From Salipiger bermudensis (GTDB lineage Bacteria > Pseudomonadota > Alphaproteobacteria > Rhodobacterales > Rhodobacteraceae), in assembly GCF_019801965.1 (NCBI RefSeq), contig NZ_JAHVIA010000001.1, forward strand, positions 558,001 through 622,000: DNA of 64,000 bases, given 5' to 3'. Made by a program: the position numbers and the translations under genes. The notes beneath the pieces are model-generated. The model was not told the origin of the DNA, did not search any database, and worked only from the letters and a program-made list of their open reading frames with translations. Shown here piece after piece: positions 1 through 9,685 of the stretch (the first letter of the stretch is position 1; each line of letters opens with the position of its first letter).

Positions 1-1
1 C

Positions 2-1375
2 GCCGAGGGTGCCTTCAACGCCGCCTTCGTGCCGATCTTCTCGAAGAAATACGAGGGCGAGGAAGACCCGCTGCTGTTTGCCCGCGATGCGCTGAACGGG
101 CTGGCCTTCGTGCTGCTGATCCTGAGCGCGCTGGCGCTGATCTTTATGCCGGCGCTGGTCTGGGCCACTGCCGGCGGCTTCGCCGGCGATGAGCGCTTCG
201 CGCTGACCGTGGGCTATGGCCGGATCATCTTTCCCTACATCCTGTTCATCTCGCTCTCGGCGCTGTTTTCCGGCGCGCTGAACGCTACCGGCCACTTTGC
301 CGCCGCCGCTGCGGCGCCGGTGCTGCTGAACATCTTCGTCATCATTGCCATGATCGTGGGCGCGGTGGTCGGCGGCGACGTGATCCAGTGGCTGGTCTGG
401 ACCATCCCGTTTGCCGGCATCGCGCAGCTGGCGCTGGTCTGGGTCGCCGCCGAGCGCGCCGGGGTGAAGGTGCGCCCCGGGATGCCGCGGCTCACCCCCG
501 ACATGAAGCGGCTGGTGCGCGTCGCCGTGCCCGCGGCGCTGGCCGGCGGCGTCATGCAGATCAACCTGCTGGTCGGCCAGCAGGTGGCCTCGCAGTTCGA
601 CAAGGCGGTGGGCTGGCTCTACGCCGCCGACCGGCTCTACCAACTGCCGCTGGGCGTCGTCGGGATCGCGGTGGGCATCGTGCTGCTGCCCGACCTGTCG
701 CGCCGGCTCAAGGCCGAGGATGACGGCGGCGCGCGCCATGCCTTCTCCCGCGCCGGGGAGATGGCGCTGGCGCTGACCGTGCCGGCCGCCGTGGCACTGA
801 TGGTGATCCCGCTGCCGATGGTCTCGGTGCTGTTCGAGCGCGGCGCCACCTCCGCCGATGACAGCGCCGCCATCGCGCTGGCGGTGGCGATCTACGGGCT
901 CGGCCTGCCGGCCTTCGTGCTGCAGAAGGTGCTGCAGCCGCTGTTCTTCGCCCGCGAGGACACCCGCACGCCGTTTCGCTACGCGCTGTGGTCGATGGCG
1001 GTCAACGCGGTGATCGCGGTCGGGCTGGCGCCGCTGATCGGCTGGATCGCCCCGGCCATCGCCACCACCGTCGCCGGCTGGGTCATGGTGCTGATGCTGG
1101 GCATCGGCGGGCGCCGGATCGGCGACACCGCCCGCTTCGACCAGCGATTCCGCCGGCGCATCTGGGGCATTCTCGCCGCCTCGGTCACGATGGGCGTGAT
1201 TCTCTGGGGAACCTATCTGCTGCTCGATCCGTTGCTCACCAGAGACTATTGGCGCTACCCGGCGCTGCTGGTGCTGCTTGTCGTGGGGATGGTCTCCTAC
1301 GGGGCGGCCGGGCAGCTCTTCGGCGCCTTCCGGCTCTCGGACTTCAAGGCCGCCCTGCGGCGCAAAAGGACCTAG
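2..1375 (+). CDS. murJ: Lipid II flippase MurJ, C-terminal part (gene enters from left edge)
   Basis: MurJ (MviN family) flips the peptidoglycan precursor lipid II across the cytoplasmic membrane. The frame is open from base 2; 457 residues are visible and the N-terminus lies outside the window. The first residues, EGAFNAAFVP, match the conserved MurJ segment normally found about 50-60 residues into the protein, so only a short piece is missing. At least ten hydrophobic helices follow and the protein ends in a short basic tail (RRKRT). The stop lies 11 bp before the next gene on the same strand, suggesting co-transcription. Other MOP-superfamily transporters look similar, but the opening motif favours MurJ. 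Confidence 0.93.
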   Translation, partial: AEGAFNAAFVPIFSKKYEGEEDPLLFARDALNGLAFVLLILSALALIFMPALVWATAGGFAGDERFALTVGYGRIIFPYILFISLSALFSGALNATGHFAAAAAAPVLLNIFVIIAMIVGAVVGGDVIQWLVWTIPFAGIAQLALVWVAAERAGVKVRPGMPRLTPDMKRLVRVAVPAALAGGVMQINLLVGQQVASQFDKAVGWLYAADRLYQLPLGVVGIAVGIVLLPDLSRRLKAEDDGGARHAFSRAGEMALALTVPAAVALMVIPLPMVSVLFERGATSADDSAAIALAVAIYGLGLPAFVLQKVLQPLFFAREDTRTPFRYALWSMAVNAVIAVGLAPLIGWIAPAIATTVAGWVMVLMLGIGGRRIGDTARFDQRFRRRIWGILAASVTMGVILWGTYLLLDPLLTRDYWRYPALLVLLVVGMVSYGAAGQLFGAFRLSDFKAALRRKRT

Positions 1376-1386
1376 TACGGACAGAC

Positions 1387-2874
1387 ATGACCCTGACCTC
1401 GCTGATCACCGCCGCCGAAGGCTTTCCAGCTCTGGAGAAACTCGCGGCTTCGGCGCGGGAAGAGCTGGTGATGTCGTTTCGCATCCTCGATCCCAAGACC
1501 CGCCTGCGCACGCCCGAGCTGACCGAGCGCGGCCTTGAAACATGGGCCGACCTGCTGGCGATGCTGTCGGAGCGCGGCGTGAGGATCCGCATGGTGCTGT
1601 CGGATTTCGATCCCGTCTTCGCCTCCGACCTGCACCGTCTTGCGTGGAGCTCGGCCACCGGGTTTGCCTCGGCGATGAAGGGCGACGTGCAGATCGTCTG
1701 TGCGCCGCATGGCCAGATGGCTGGCCCGCTCTGGCGGATCTTCATGCGCGGACGGATCGCGCGGATGCTGAACAAGCTGCGCTCGGAGGACACCGGCAAG
1801 CTCACGCCCGTGCAGCGCGCATTGCTCAAGGGCCCGGCGCGGCTGCGCCCGGTGACCATCCACCAGAAATTCGCCGTCGCCGACAACGCCCGCTGCATCA
1901 TCGGCGGGCTCGACATCAACGAGCGCCGCTACGACACTCACGAGCACGATCGCCCGCCGGAAGAGACCTGGCACGATGTCTCGATGCAGGTCGATGACCC
2001 GGACTTTTCCGCAGCGCTGCGGGTGCATTTCTCCGACACCTGGAACGACGCGCTCGATTGCGGCGTGGCCTGCGTCGGCGACGAGGCCGAGCGCATGGAC
2101 ACCGGCACCCGCCCGCAGCCGCCCGCCGACCTGCGCCTGATCCGCACCGTGTCGTCGCCCTGCCCCGGTCCGGCCCGGCTTGCGCCGCGCGCCAAGGTGC
2201 AGGATCACGAGAAGGCGCTGATCGCGATGATCGGCGAGGCGCAGCACCACATCTATATCGAGACCCAGTTCCTGCGGCACCGGCCCGTCGTCGACGCGCT
2301 GGTCAAGGCCGCCGAGCGCGCGCCCGAGCTGCAGTTGGTGATCATCCTGCCCCCCGCCGCCGAGCGGGTGCTATTCAGCAGCGACATGGGCTGGGACGCG
2401 CGCCACGGCCACGGCCTTCAGACCGAGGCAGCGCACCGGCTGACAAAGGCCTATGCCGAGAACCTCGCGATGATCTCGCCGGGGCAATCGAGCCCCGCCA
2501 AGGACGGCGAGGCCGACGTGCTCAAGGCCGGTCCGATCTACGTGCATTCCAAGGTGACGCTGGTCGATGACCGCGTGGGGATGGTGGGCTCGGCCAATCT
2601 CAACGGCCGCTCGCTGCGCTGGGACACCGAGGCCTCGGTGATGTTCCGCCGCCCCGAGGACGTCAAGGCGCTGCGCGAGCGGCTGGCAAAGATCTGGCTG
2701 GGGCCACGGCTCGGGGCTCAGAGCACCACCTTGGCGCGCACCTGGCGGCAGGCGGCGCTGGCCAATGCCGCGGTCGAGCCGGGCGAGCGCGAAGGCTTCG
2801 TGCTGCCCTACCCCTCGGCCACCGGCAAGGATTTCTCGCGTCGGATGCCGATCCTGCCTGACGACATGTTCTGA
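1387..2874 (+). CDS. Phospholipase D-family protein with two HKD motifs
   Basis: A 495-residue member of the phospholipase D superfamily (phosphodiesterase or phosphatidyltransferase chemistry through paired HKD motifs). HKD1 is HQKFAVAD (His159, Lys161, Asp166) followed by GGLDINERRYD; HKD2 is HSKVTLVD (His387, Lys389, Asp394) followed by GSANLNGRSL. Both are intact, so the enzyme should be active. No signal peptide or membrane helix is evident, unlike classical cardiolipin synthases; the wide spacing between motifs recalls eukaryote-type PLDs. The frame runs open upstream into murJ, but the ATG just after the murJ stop is the sensible start. The substrate cannot be told from sequence. Confidence 0.9.
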   Translation: MTLTSLITAAEGFPALEKLAASAREELVMSFRILDPKTRLRTPELTERGLETWADLLAMLSERGVRIRMVLSDFDPVFASDLHRLAWSSATGFASAMKGDVQIVCAPHGQMAGPLWRIFMRGRIARMLNKLRSEDTGKLTPVQRALLKGPARLRPVTIHQKFAVADNARCIIGGLDINERRYDTHEHDRPPEETWHDVSMQVDDPDFSAALRVHFSDTWNDALDCGVACVGDEAERMDTGTRPQPPADLRLIRTVSSPCPGPARLAPRAKVQDHEKALIAMIGEAQHHIYIETQFLRHRPVVDALVKAAERAPELQLVIILPPAAERVLFSSDMGWDARHGHGLQTEAAHRLTKAYAENLAMISPGQSSPAKDGEADVLKAGPIYVHSKVTLVDDRVGMVGSANLNGRSLRWDTEASVMFRRPEDVKALRERLAKIWLGPRLGAQSTTLARTWRQAALANAAVEPGEREGFVLPYPSATGKDFSRRMPILPDDMF

Positions 2875-2986
2875 AGCGGCGCCGTCGTCCCTCCGGTCGC
2901 GGCGCAGTGGCAACCCCTGGTCGTGACCCTGGGCCGGGTTCGGATCGCAAAACCGGTCGTCGCTGGGTGATGGCTTCGGTCGCGCC

Positions 2987-3673
2987 TCAGTCGCGGCGCA
3001 GCTTGTCGAGCAGCCGCGCCCATCCGCCGGGCACCAGCAGCAGCGTCAGGGTGAAACCGGTGGCGAAGCCCGCGAGATCGGCCACCCAGTCCTTGCTGCC
3101 GCCGAAGATCAGCCCGAAGACCAGCTGGATCGCCAGCAGCATCCCGATCAGCGAGAAGGCCCGCACCTGCTGCGCACCCATCTGCCCGAGCCGCAGCCAG
3201 AGCAGGTAGGTGAAGCCGCCGATGAGGCCGTAGACTGCCGGGAAGGCGCCGATCAGCGGCACTTGGGTGTCGACGATCAGCCCGTAGGCCAGCGCGCCGG
3301 CGAAGGTCGAGGCAAAGAAGATCACCACCGTGCGCAGCGAGCCCAGCGCCTCGGCCACCATCTTGCCCATCGCCAAGAGCATGACCCCGGCAAAGAGCGC
3401 GTGGGTGAAGCTCGCATGCACGAAGGGATAGCTGAAGAAGCGTACCAGGTGCTCGGCGGGGAACTGCCCCGTCGCCAGCATCCAGCGCAGCACCTGCCCG
3501 AAAAAGGCGAAGCGCTCGAGAGCCTCGAGCCGCCAGCCCAGCGCCGCCGGCCCGCCGATCAGCCCGTATCCGCCCAGCGAAAAGGCCGCCTCGACCCCCA
3601 CGATGACGATGAACAGCGCCATCACCACCGGCGGCATCGGATTCAGGGGCGGTTCGTTATGCGGATGCACCAT
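2987..3673 (-). CDS. Rhomboid-like membrane protein lacking catalytic residues
   Basis: A 228-residue protein with about six membrane helices and a rhomboid fold signature: [13 protein letters not shown] in the second helix region, a glycine-rich [12 protein letters not shown] where rhomboid proteases carry GxSG, and DLAGFATGF where they carry AHLGGFxxG. The serine nucleophile position is Phe144, the catalytic His position is Asp199, and the oxyanion Asn is Ala95. It should therefore be proteolytically dead, like iRhom or derlin-type pseudoproteases. It is convergent with the phospholipase gene and divergent from trpS. The family assignment is good; the function is unknown. Confidence 0.8.
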   Translation of the reverse strand: MVHPHNEPPLNPMPPVVMALFIVIVGVEAAFSLGGYGLIGGPAALGWRLEALERFAFFGQVLRWMLATGQFPAEHLVRFFSYPFVHASFTHALFAGVMLLAMGKMVAEALGSLRTVVIFFASTFAGALAYGLIVDTQVPLIGAFPAVYGLIGGFTYLLWLRLGQMGAQQVRAFSLIGMLLAIQLVFGLIFGGSKDWVADLAGFATGFTLTLLLVPGGWARLLDKLRRD

Positions 3674-3752
3674 TGGTGGGGGCTCTTTCTTGACGGCATG
3701 TCAGGGCATGGGTAAGCCAGCCCCACCCGAATTTCCAGACGGAGTTGAGCCC

Positions 3753-4787
3753 ATGTCCGAGGCGGCCCAGAGCAATCCCGCCTTCACCCCGCGCGTGTTT
3801 TCCGGCATCCAGCCGTCCGGAGGCCTGACGCTCGGCAATTATCTCGGCGCGATCAAGCGCTTCGTGGACATGCAGGGAAGCGGCATCGAGACGATCTACT
3901 GCGTCGTCGACATGCACGCGATCACCGTCTGGCAGGATCCGCAGGCGCTGGTGCGGCAGACCCGTGAGCTGACCGCGGGCTATCTTGCCGCCGGTCTCGA
4001 CCCGGCGAAGTCGATCCTGTTCAACCAGAGCCAGGTGCCCGAGCACGCCCAGCTGGGCTGGATCTTCAACTGCGTCGCACGTCTGGGCTGGATGAACCGG
4101 ATGACCCAGTTCAAGGACAAGGCCGGCAAGAATGCCGAGAAGGCCTCGCTGGGGCTCTACGCCTACCCGGCGCTGATGGCCGCCGACATCCTGCTCTACC
4201 ACGCCACGCAGGTGCCGGTGGGCGAGGACCAGAAGCAGCACGTTGAATTGACCCGCGACATCGCGGCAAAGTTCAACCACGACTACGAGACCGAGTTCTT
4301 CCCGATGACCGAGCCGGTGATCGAGGGCGCGGCGACGCGGGTGATGAGCCTGCGCGACGGCTCGAAGAAGATGTCGAAGTCCGATCCCTCGGATGCCAGC
4401 CGGATCAACATGACCGACGATGCCGATGCCATCGCCAAGAAGATCCGCAAGGCCAAGACCGATCCCGAGCCGCTGCCCTCGGAGGCGGCGGGCCTCGCCG
4501 AGCGCCCCGAGGCGCGCAACCTCGTCAACATCTACGCGGCGCTGTCGGAGCAGTCGGTCGATGCGGTGATGGCCGATGTGGGCGGCAAGGCGTTCTCGGA
4601 GTTCAAGCCGATGCTGGCGGATCTCGCGGTGGCCAAGCTGGCGCCGATCTCGACCGAGATGGCGCGCTACATGGAAGATCCGGCCGAGATCGACCGCATC
4701 CTCGCCGATGGTGCGGCACGGGCCCGCAAGATCGCCTCGCCGATCCTGCAGAAGACCTACGAGATCGTCGGCATGGTCGGGGCATAA
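3753..4787 (+). CDS. trpS: Tryptophan--tRNA ligase
   Basis: Charges tRNA-Trp with tryptophan in the cytoplasm. Class I synthetase of 344 residues, the normal bacterial TrpRS length. The HIGH-equivalent is [13 protein letters not shown] (TLGN at residues 26-29), and [10 protein letters not shown] at about 205-214 is the KMSKS loop. The open frame extends 150 bp further upstream, but the ATG chosen has a GGAG box 8 bp before it and gives the usual N-terminus ([18 protein letters not shown]). It is a stand-alone gene, followed by two inverted repeats that can act as a terminator. Confidence 0.97.
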   Translation: MSEAAQSNPAFTPRVFSGIQPSGGLTLGNYLGAIKRFVDMQGSGIETIYCVVDMHAITVWQDPQALVRQTRELTAGYLAAGLDPAKSILFNQSQVPEHAQLGWIFNCVARLGWMNRMTQFKDKAGKNAEKASLGLYAYPALMAADILLYHATQVPVGEDQKQHVELTRDIAAKFNHDYETEFFPMTEPVIEGAATRVMSLRDGSKKMSKSDPSDASRINMTDDADAIAKKIRKAKTDPEPLPSEAAGLAERPEARNLVNIYAALSEQSVDAVMADVGGKAFSEFKPMLADLAVAKLAPISTEMARYMEDPAEIDRILADGAARARKIASPILQKTYEIVGMVGA

Positions 4788-4812
4788 GCCCACCCTACCG
4801 ATAAAGGTGGGC
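4788..4812 (+). terminator. Hairpin directly after trpS
   Basis: GCCCACC and GGTGGGC (7-bp perfect arms, 11-nt loop) begin at the base after the trpS stop codon. There is no T-run immediately behind it, so termination is inferred from position and stem only. Confidence 0.5.
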
Positions 4813-4836
4813 GCCTGAGCCCACCTGACCGCCCGA

Positions 4837-4860
4837 AAGATTTTTCCTTTCGAAAATCTT
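4837..4860. repeat. AT-rich 8-bp inverted repeat downstream of trpS
   Basis: AAGATTTT and AAAATCTT are perfect arms around an 8-nt loop. It lies 24 bp after the trpS hairpin, and the second arm is followed by GGCCCCGGGG. The T-run within the left arm could terminate trpS transcription; the near-symmetry also suits the convergent gene on the other strand. Confidence 0.5.
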
Positions 4861-4913
4861 GGCCCCGGGGTTTGACGAAGAGTTCCCGGATGAAATCTCT
4901 TCGCGCCCCGCCC

Positions 4914-5540
4914 TCAGCCCTGAACCGCGATCCGGGCCGAGAGCCGCAGCGCGTGGCTGGCATCGCGCGCCTGCACCGGCATCACCGGATCATAGGCGGC
5001 GCGCAGGAGCGCCCCGATCTCCGGTCGCAGCACCACGCGGCCATCCTCGAGCACGCCCAGCGGCGAGCGCTCGGCGAAGGCGCGCTCGGACCAGAGCAGC
5101 ATCACCTGCACCACCTGCGCCAGCGCCAGTTCCTCGGCAGGCTGTTCGGCCAGCGCGTCATCGACCCGCAGGAAGACGAAGGCGGCCTTGATCGCGCCCT
5201 GCTGGTCGAAGCGGAAGGCGCGGTACTGGTTGGCGTCCGCGCCCTTCAGCTTCGCAACCAGCGGCTCGAGATCCTCGATCAGCCGCCCGAGATCCGGCAC
5301 CTCGAGAAGCTCCGACCAGTCGCGGAAGAAGAACACCATGACATTGGCGCCGAGCTCGGGATCGGTCTCGGCCATCTTGGCGCCGGCCAGCGCGCAGATT
5401 GCCTCGAAGGCACCCTTGATCACCGACAGCGTCTCGTCCTCGACCCCGAAGACGATGGGCACCAGCGGCCGGCCCCAGCGGGCACAAAAATAGCTGCCGT
5501 CATTGCGGGTGAAGAGCGGTTCGATCTCCTGCGGCTGCAT
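4914..5540 (-). CDS. Conserved hypothetical protein
   Basis: A 208-residue soluble acidic protein with no family I can name. It starts MQPQEIEPLFTRNDGSYF; the ATG has an AAGGAG box 6 bp upstream, which decides the start although the frame is open far beyond it. The N-terminal half has a compact alpha/beta look (LVPIVFGVEDETL, ANVMVFFFRDWSEL), the C-terminal half is mostly helical. No signal peptide, membrane helix or cysteine motif. It sits downstream of the EamA permease on the same strand with 71 bp between them. Codon use matches its neighbours, so it is an ordinary resident gene. Confidence 0.75.
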   Translation of the reverse strand: MQPQEIEPLFTRNDGSYFCARWGRPLVPIVFGVEDETLSVIKGAFEAICALAGAKMAETDPELGANVMVFFFRDWSELLEVPDLGRLIEDLEPLVAKLKGADANQYRAFRFDQQGAIKAAFVFLRVDDALAEQPAEELALAQVVQVMLLWSERAFAERSPLGVLEDGRVVLRPEIGALLRAAYDPVMPVQARDASHALRLSARIAVQG

Positions 5541-5611
5541 CGGGTCTCCTTGAGCGCTGTCTGGTCGGGCGCCGCGCTTATAGGGCAAGCGCCGCGCCGG
5601 TTGAAGCGCTG

Positions 5612-6592
5612 TCAGCGCCGGCCCCAGAGCCTGCGCCGCCCGGGCGCCGGGCTGTCCTTCTTGCGCTCGCGCAGGAAGACGAAGAGCCCCGCCCCCACGA
5701 TCAGCGCGCACCCGACCCAGACATTGGCCCCCGGCCACTCGCCGAAGATCAGCCAGCCCCAGAGAATCGCCAGCGGCAGGCCGACATACTCGAACGGCGC
5801 GATCGTCGCCGCCGCCGCCAGCCGGTAAGCGGCACTGAGCGCGTAGCCGACGAAGCCCGAAAGCGTGCCCAGCGCCAGCAGCACCATCGCGTCGCGCATG
5901 TCGGGCATCACCCAGGGCCGCAGCAGGAAGCGCAGCGCCTCGCTCTCGAAGCGCTCCGCATAGCGCCCGTCGCCGGCCACCAGCCAGAAGCCGAAGGCCA
6001 CCACGAGGAAGGTCGCCTGCAGATAGACCGCCAGCGCCGAGGCCCGCGTGGTCAGCCCCAGCCGCCGGGTCAGAACCTGCAGCATGGCGTAGAAGAACGC
6101 CGCGATCACCGGCAGCAGCAGAACCACGCGCGAGACCTCGAGATCGTCCTTCCACGGCTGCTGCATCACCAGCACGCCGAGAAAGCCAACCACCACCGCG
6201 CCAAGCCGCAGAGGCCCGACCTTCTCGCCGAGAAACGGGATCGACAACAGCGTGATGAAGAGCGGCGCCACGAAGAACAGCGCCGTGACCTGCGCCAGCG
6301 ACAGCACCGCGAAGGCGGCGTAGAAGGTCATGTTGGCGAGCACCACCAGAAGCCCGCGCAGCATGTGCAGCACCGGCGTCTCGGTGCGCAACAGGTGCCA
6401 GCCGCCCTCGACCTTCACCAGTGTCAGCGTGATCACCAGCCCCATGCCGGCGCGCGCGGCGACGATCTCGTGCAGCGGGTAGCCGCCCGAGAGCAGCTTG
6501 ATCAGCATGTCGTTGACCGAGATCGCGGCCACGCCAAGACAGATGAAGAGGATGCCCAGCCCCGGGCGGTCGGAAAGCGTGTTCATGGCCAT
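5612..6592 (-). CDS. EamA/DMT-superfamily permease
   Basis: A 326-residue inner-membrane protein with ten predicted helices in two EamA repeats: the first from about residue 10 to 150, the second from about 165 to 310. The repeat start has the typical GILFICLGVAAISVNDMLIK pattern, and the second half ends with FEYVGLPLAILWGWLIFGEWP, the conserved EamA segment. Such proteins export amino acids, nucleosides or other metabolites; the substrate is not evident. The C-terminus is Arg-rich and cytoplasmic. Two start codons (MAMN, two residues apart) are possible. Confidence 0.88.
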   Translation of the reverse strand: MAMNTLSDRPGLGILFICLGVAAISVNDMLIKLLSGGYPLHEIVAARAGMGLVITLTLVKVEGGWHLLRTETPVLHMLRGLLVVLANMTFYAAFAVLSLAQVTALFFVAPLFITLLSIPFLGEKVGPLRLGAVVVGFLGVLVMQQPWKDDLEVSRVVLLLPVIAAFFYAMLQVLTRRLGLTTRASALAVYLQATFLVVAFGFWLVAGDGRYAERFESEALRFLLRPWVMPDMRDAMVLLALGTLSGFVGYALSAAYRLAAAATIAPFEYVGLPLAILWGWLIFGEWPGANVWVGCALIVGAGLFVFLRERKKDSPAPGRRRLWGRR

Positions 6593-6725
6593 CTTGCTAG
6601 AGCGCGGGCGCGCCGCGCGCCAGCGGCAAAGCGTGGCGCACAGATGGGCCTGCGCGCTCGCACGTTGCGTTTTGGCGCTATCAGACTAGGTTCCGGCACC
6701 ACAAGACAGGACGGAAGGGACCGCG

Positions 6726-7658
6726 ATGGCGATGGTCGAACTGCGGCAGGTCCGCAAGGTCTATGACAGTGGGTTCGAGGCCCTGAAGGGCGTCGATCTC
6801 GCGATCGAGAAGGGCGAGATCCTCGCGCTGCTCGGCCCCAACGGCGCCGGCAAGACGACGCTGATCTCCACCGTTTGCGGGCTGGTGACGCCGAGCTCGG
6901 GCAGCCTCACCGTGGGCGGGCATGATGTTGTCACCGCGTATCGCGCCGCGCGCTCGCTGATCGGGCTGGTGCCGCAGGAGATCAGCCTTGAGCCCTTCGA
7001 GAAGGTCGGCAACGCGGTGCGCCTGTCGCGCGGGCTCTTCGGCAAGCCCCGCAACGACGCGCTGATCGAGGAGATCCTCCGGCGCCTGTCGCTCTGGGAC
7101 AAGCGCGACACCCCGATCCGCGCTCTCTCGGGCGGCATGAAGCGCCGGGTGCTGATCGCCAAGGCGCTGAGCCACGAGCCCGAGGTGCTGTTCCTCGACG
7201 AGCCCACGGCGGGCGTCGATGTCGAGCTGCGCCGCGACATGTGGGAGATCGTCGCCGATCTCAAGGCGCGCGGCGTCACCATCATCCTGACAACCCACTA
7301 TATCGAAGAGGCCGAGGCCATCGCCGACCGCATCGGCGTCATCAATCACGGCGAGATCCTTCTGGTCGAGGAGAAGGCCGGGCTGATGAAGCGGCTCGGC
7401 CGCAAGGAGCTGCGCATCGAGCTGGCGGAGCCAGTAAGCGCGGTGCCCGAGGCGCTCTCTGGCCACAGCCTGCGCCTCGAGGAGGAGGGCCGCGTGCTGG
7501 TCTATGATTACGACACCTCCGCAGAGCGCACCGGCCTCGCCCACCTGATGGCCGAGCTCAGCGCCGCCGGCCTCAGCGTGCGCGATGTCGACACCCGCAA
7601 GAGCACGCTCGAGGACATCTTCGTCGATCTCGTCAAGCAACAGGAGGGCGCGGCATGA
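6726..7658 (+). CDS. ABC-2 type exporter, ATP-binding subunit
   Basis: A 310-residue nucleotide-binding subunit. Walker A is GPNGAGKTT near residue 40, the signature is LSGGMKRR, Walker B is [12 protein letters not shown], and the H-loop is TTHYIEEAE. The C-terminal 80 residues form the extra alpha/beta domain usual in drug or polysaccharide ABC-2 exporters of the YadG/CcmA class. Its last four bases (ATGA) overlap the start of the permease gene, so the two are translationally coupled and form one exporter. The substrate is unknown. Confidence 0.93.
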   Translation: MAMVELRQVRKVYDSGFEALKGVDLAIEKGEILALLGPNGAGKTTLISTVCGLVTPSSGSLTVGGHDVVTAYRAARSLIGLVPQEISLEPFEKVGNAVRLSRGLFGKPRNDALIEEILRRLSLWDKRDTPIRALSGGMKRRVLIAKALSHEPEVLFLDEPTAGVDVELRRDMWEIVADLKARGVTIILTTHYIEEAEAIADRIGVINHGEILLVEEKAGLMKRLGRKELRIELAEPVSAVPEALSGHSLRLEEEGRVLVYDYDTSAERTGLAHLMAELSAAGLSVRDVDTRKSTLEDIFVDLVKQQEGAA

Positions 7659-8425
7659 GCGGCATGAACTGGCGCGGCATCTGGGCCATCTACAAGTTCG
7701 AGATGATGCGGTTCTTCCGCACCCTGCTGCAGAGCTTCGTCTCTCCGGTGATCTCGACCTCGCTCTATTTCGTCGTCTTCGGCACGGCGATCGGCGGCCG
7801 CATCGACCAAGTCGAGGGAGTAAGCTACGGCGCCTTCATCGTGCCCGGTCTGATCATGCTGTCGGTGATCACGCAGGCGATCTCCAACGCCTCCTTCGGG
7901 ATCTACTTCCCCAAGTTCATCGGCACGATCTACGAGCTGCTCTCGGCACCGCTGAACTTCCTCGAGATCGTCATCGGCTATGTCGGCGCGGCGGCCACGA
8001 AGGCGCTGTTCATCGGGGTAGTGATCCTTCTGACCGCGTCGTTCTTCGTCGAGATCCAGATCCTGCACCCGCTGGCGATGGTGGCCTTCCTGCTGCTCAC
8101 CTGCCTGAGCTTCGCGCTGCTGGGCTTCATCCTCGGGCTCTGGGCGGGCAATTTCGAGCAGCTGCAGCTGGTGCCGCTTCTGGTGGTGACACCTTTGGTC
8201 TTTCTCGGCGGCTCGTTCTACTCGATCTCCATGCTGCCCTCGGCGTGGCAGACCGTGGCGCTGTTCAACCCGGTGGTCTACCTGATCTCGGGCTTCCGCT
8301 GGGCCTTCTTCGGCATCGCCGATGTACCGGTGGGGCTGAGCCTGCTGGCCATCGCGGCCTTCACCTTGCTCTGCCTCGGGGTGATCTGGTGGATCTTCCG
8401 CACCGGCTGGCGGCTGCGCTCCTGA
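7655..8425 (+). CDS. ABC-2 type exporter, permease subunit
   Basis: A 256-residue permease with six membrane helices of the ABC-2 family (YadH-like), partner of the preceding ATPase through an ATGA overlap. An amphipathic N-terminal stretch ([19 protein letters not shown]) precedes the first helix, and [16 protein letters not shown] followed by [14 protein letters not shown] is the characteristic ABC-2 C-terminal motif. One ATPase plus one permease suggests a homodimeric exporter. It converges with the YeeE gene, only 4 bp away. Confidence 0.92.
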   Translation: MSGMNWRGIWAIYKFEMMRFFRTLLQSFVSPVISTSLYFVVFGTAIGGRIDQVEGVSYGAFIVPGLIMLSVITQAISNASFGIYFPKFIGTIYELLSAPLNFLEIVIGYVGAAATKALFIGVVILLTASFFVEIQILHPLAMVAFLLLTCLSFALLGFILGLWAGNFEQLQLVPLLVVTPLVFLGGSFYSISMLPSAWQTVALFNPVVYLISGFRWAFFGIADVPVGLSLLAIAAFTLLCLGVIWWIFRTGWRLRS

Positions 8426-8429
8426 CCCC

Positions 8430-9491
8430 TCAGGCCGGCGCGCAAGAGCGCCGGCCACCCATCAGAAGATCGGTGGTCATGCCGCCGATCCACATGCAGA
8501 ACAGCGCCAGCCAGGCGGTGCCGACGAAGATCGACCCGCCTGTCACGCCGGCGCCGATGGCGCAGCCCCCGGCCAGCATCCCGCCAAAGCCCATCAGCAC
8601 CGCGCCGAACATGGCGTTGCGCAGCGGCGTCGGCCCGTCGAAGCCCTGCACCTTCAGCTCGCGGCTCCACGCCGCGGCAAGGAAGGCGCCGAGGAACACG
8701 CCGGGCACCAGCCCGATGTCGAATTCCAAAACCGCGTTGCGGTCGAGGAAGAACATCAGCGTATGCGCCGAGGGGCCGCTGAAGGTGGCGCTCTCGATCT
8801 GCACCGGCTCGAAGGCGAGGTTGGCCAGCGTGTAGGTCAGCACCCAGCCCAGCGCCACGGCGAAGCCCACGCCCGAGGCGAAGACCAGCCGCCTCGCGCC
8901 GATGCGGTTGCGCCGCGACAGCTCCAGCGCCAGCACCGCGATGGCGAGCCCGATCACCAGCCCCGCCTCGCGCGGCAGGTGCGCCGCCGCCAGCAGGTCC
9001 ATGTTCCGCCCGCCCGAGGTCACCCAGAGCCCGGCGATGCGGTCACGCCAGGGCGCCAGGATGCCGCCGAGGCTCATCTGCGCCACCACCGCGAAGATCA
9101 GCCCCGAGATCACCGAGCGCAGGTTGCCCGTCGCCGCCATCACCAAGAGCCGCCCCGAGCAACCATTGGCGAGCACCATGCCGGCGCCGAACATCAACCC
9201 GCCGATGATCGCCCCCGACCAGCTCCCGGGCACCGCCATCATGCGCGCGTTGGAGGCATCGAACACGCCGAGGAGCTGCGCCCCCTGTACCCAGACCAGC
9301 GCCGTCGAGAAGGTCAGCAGCCAGACCGCCACCCGGTCCTTCATCTCGCCGCGCGCGAACTCCACCACTGCCGCGCGCAGGCAGAAACGCGAGCGCTGCG
9401 CTGCGACGCCGAACACCACGCCGGTGATCAGCCCGAACAGCGCCGCGGTGGGGCTTCCCCCAAGGCGGTCGACCAGCGAGACAAGGTCCAT
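8430..9491 (-). CDS. YeeE/YedE-family sulfur (thiosulfate-type) transporter
   Basis: A 353-residue membrane protein with about nine helices and the conserved cysteine motifs of the YeeE/YedE (TsuA) family: SRFCLRA near residue 37, ANGCSGRLL and AGGCAIGAGVTGGS. Characterised members import thiosulfate by passing it between the cysteines. No adjacent TusA-like partner gene is present. It is divergent from the cupin gene across a 194-bp gap holding an FNR-like half-perfect site, so expression could respond to oxygen or redox state. Confidence 0.88.
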   Translation of the reverse strand: MDLVSLVDRLGGSPTAALFGLITGVVFGVAAQRSRFCLRAAVVEFARGEMKDRVAVWLLTFSTALVWVQGAQLLGVFDASNARMMAVPGSWSGAIIGGLMFGAGMVLANGCSGRLLVMAATGNLRSVISGLIFAVVAQMSLGGILAPWRDRIAGLWVTSGGRNMDLLAAAHLPREAGLVIGLAIAVLALELSRRNRIGARRLVFASGVGFAVALGWVLTYTLANLAFEPVQIESATFSGPSAHTLMFFLDRNAVLEFDIGLVPGVFLGAFLAAAWSRELKVQGFDGPTPLRNAMFGAVLMGFGGMLAGGCAIGAGVTGGSIFVGTAWLALFCMWIGGMTTDLLMGGRRSCAPA

Positions 9492-9549
9492 GACGGCATC
9501 CTCCCATGCGATTGGCGGGGACTCATGCCCGCATGCGAATATGTTGTCC

Positions 9550-9563
9550 TTGATTCAGGTCAT
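9550..9563. promoter_or_regulatory. FNR/FnrL-like site between yeeE-type gene and cupin
   Basis: TTGAT-TCAG-GTCAT: the left half matches the FNR/FnrL half-site TTGAT, the right half matches the permitted GTCAA at four of five positions. It lies midway in the divergent intergenic region. No aligned -10/-35 pair was identified with certainty. Confidence 0.35.
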
Positions 9564-9685
9564 GCGCGCTGCCGCGGCCTCCCGACGCCCGCAGCACCGT
9601 CCCTTCGCGACATCGCGGTCGCAATCCGGCGCGACGCACCCTCCCCGCCGGGCTATCCCGTCTCAACCCCGCAGGAGGATGCGCC

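Noticed and set aside
988-1386. N-terminal extension of the phospholipase gene inside murJ
   Set aside because: The in-frame region is Arg/Gly-rich shadow of murJ; the ATG after the murJ stop gives a normal N-terminus.
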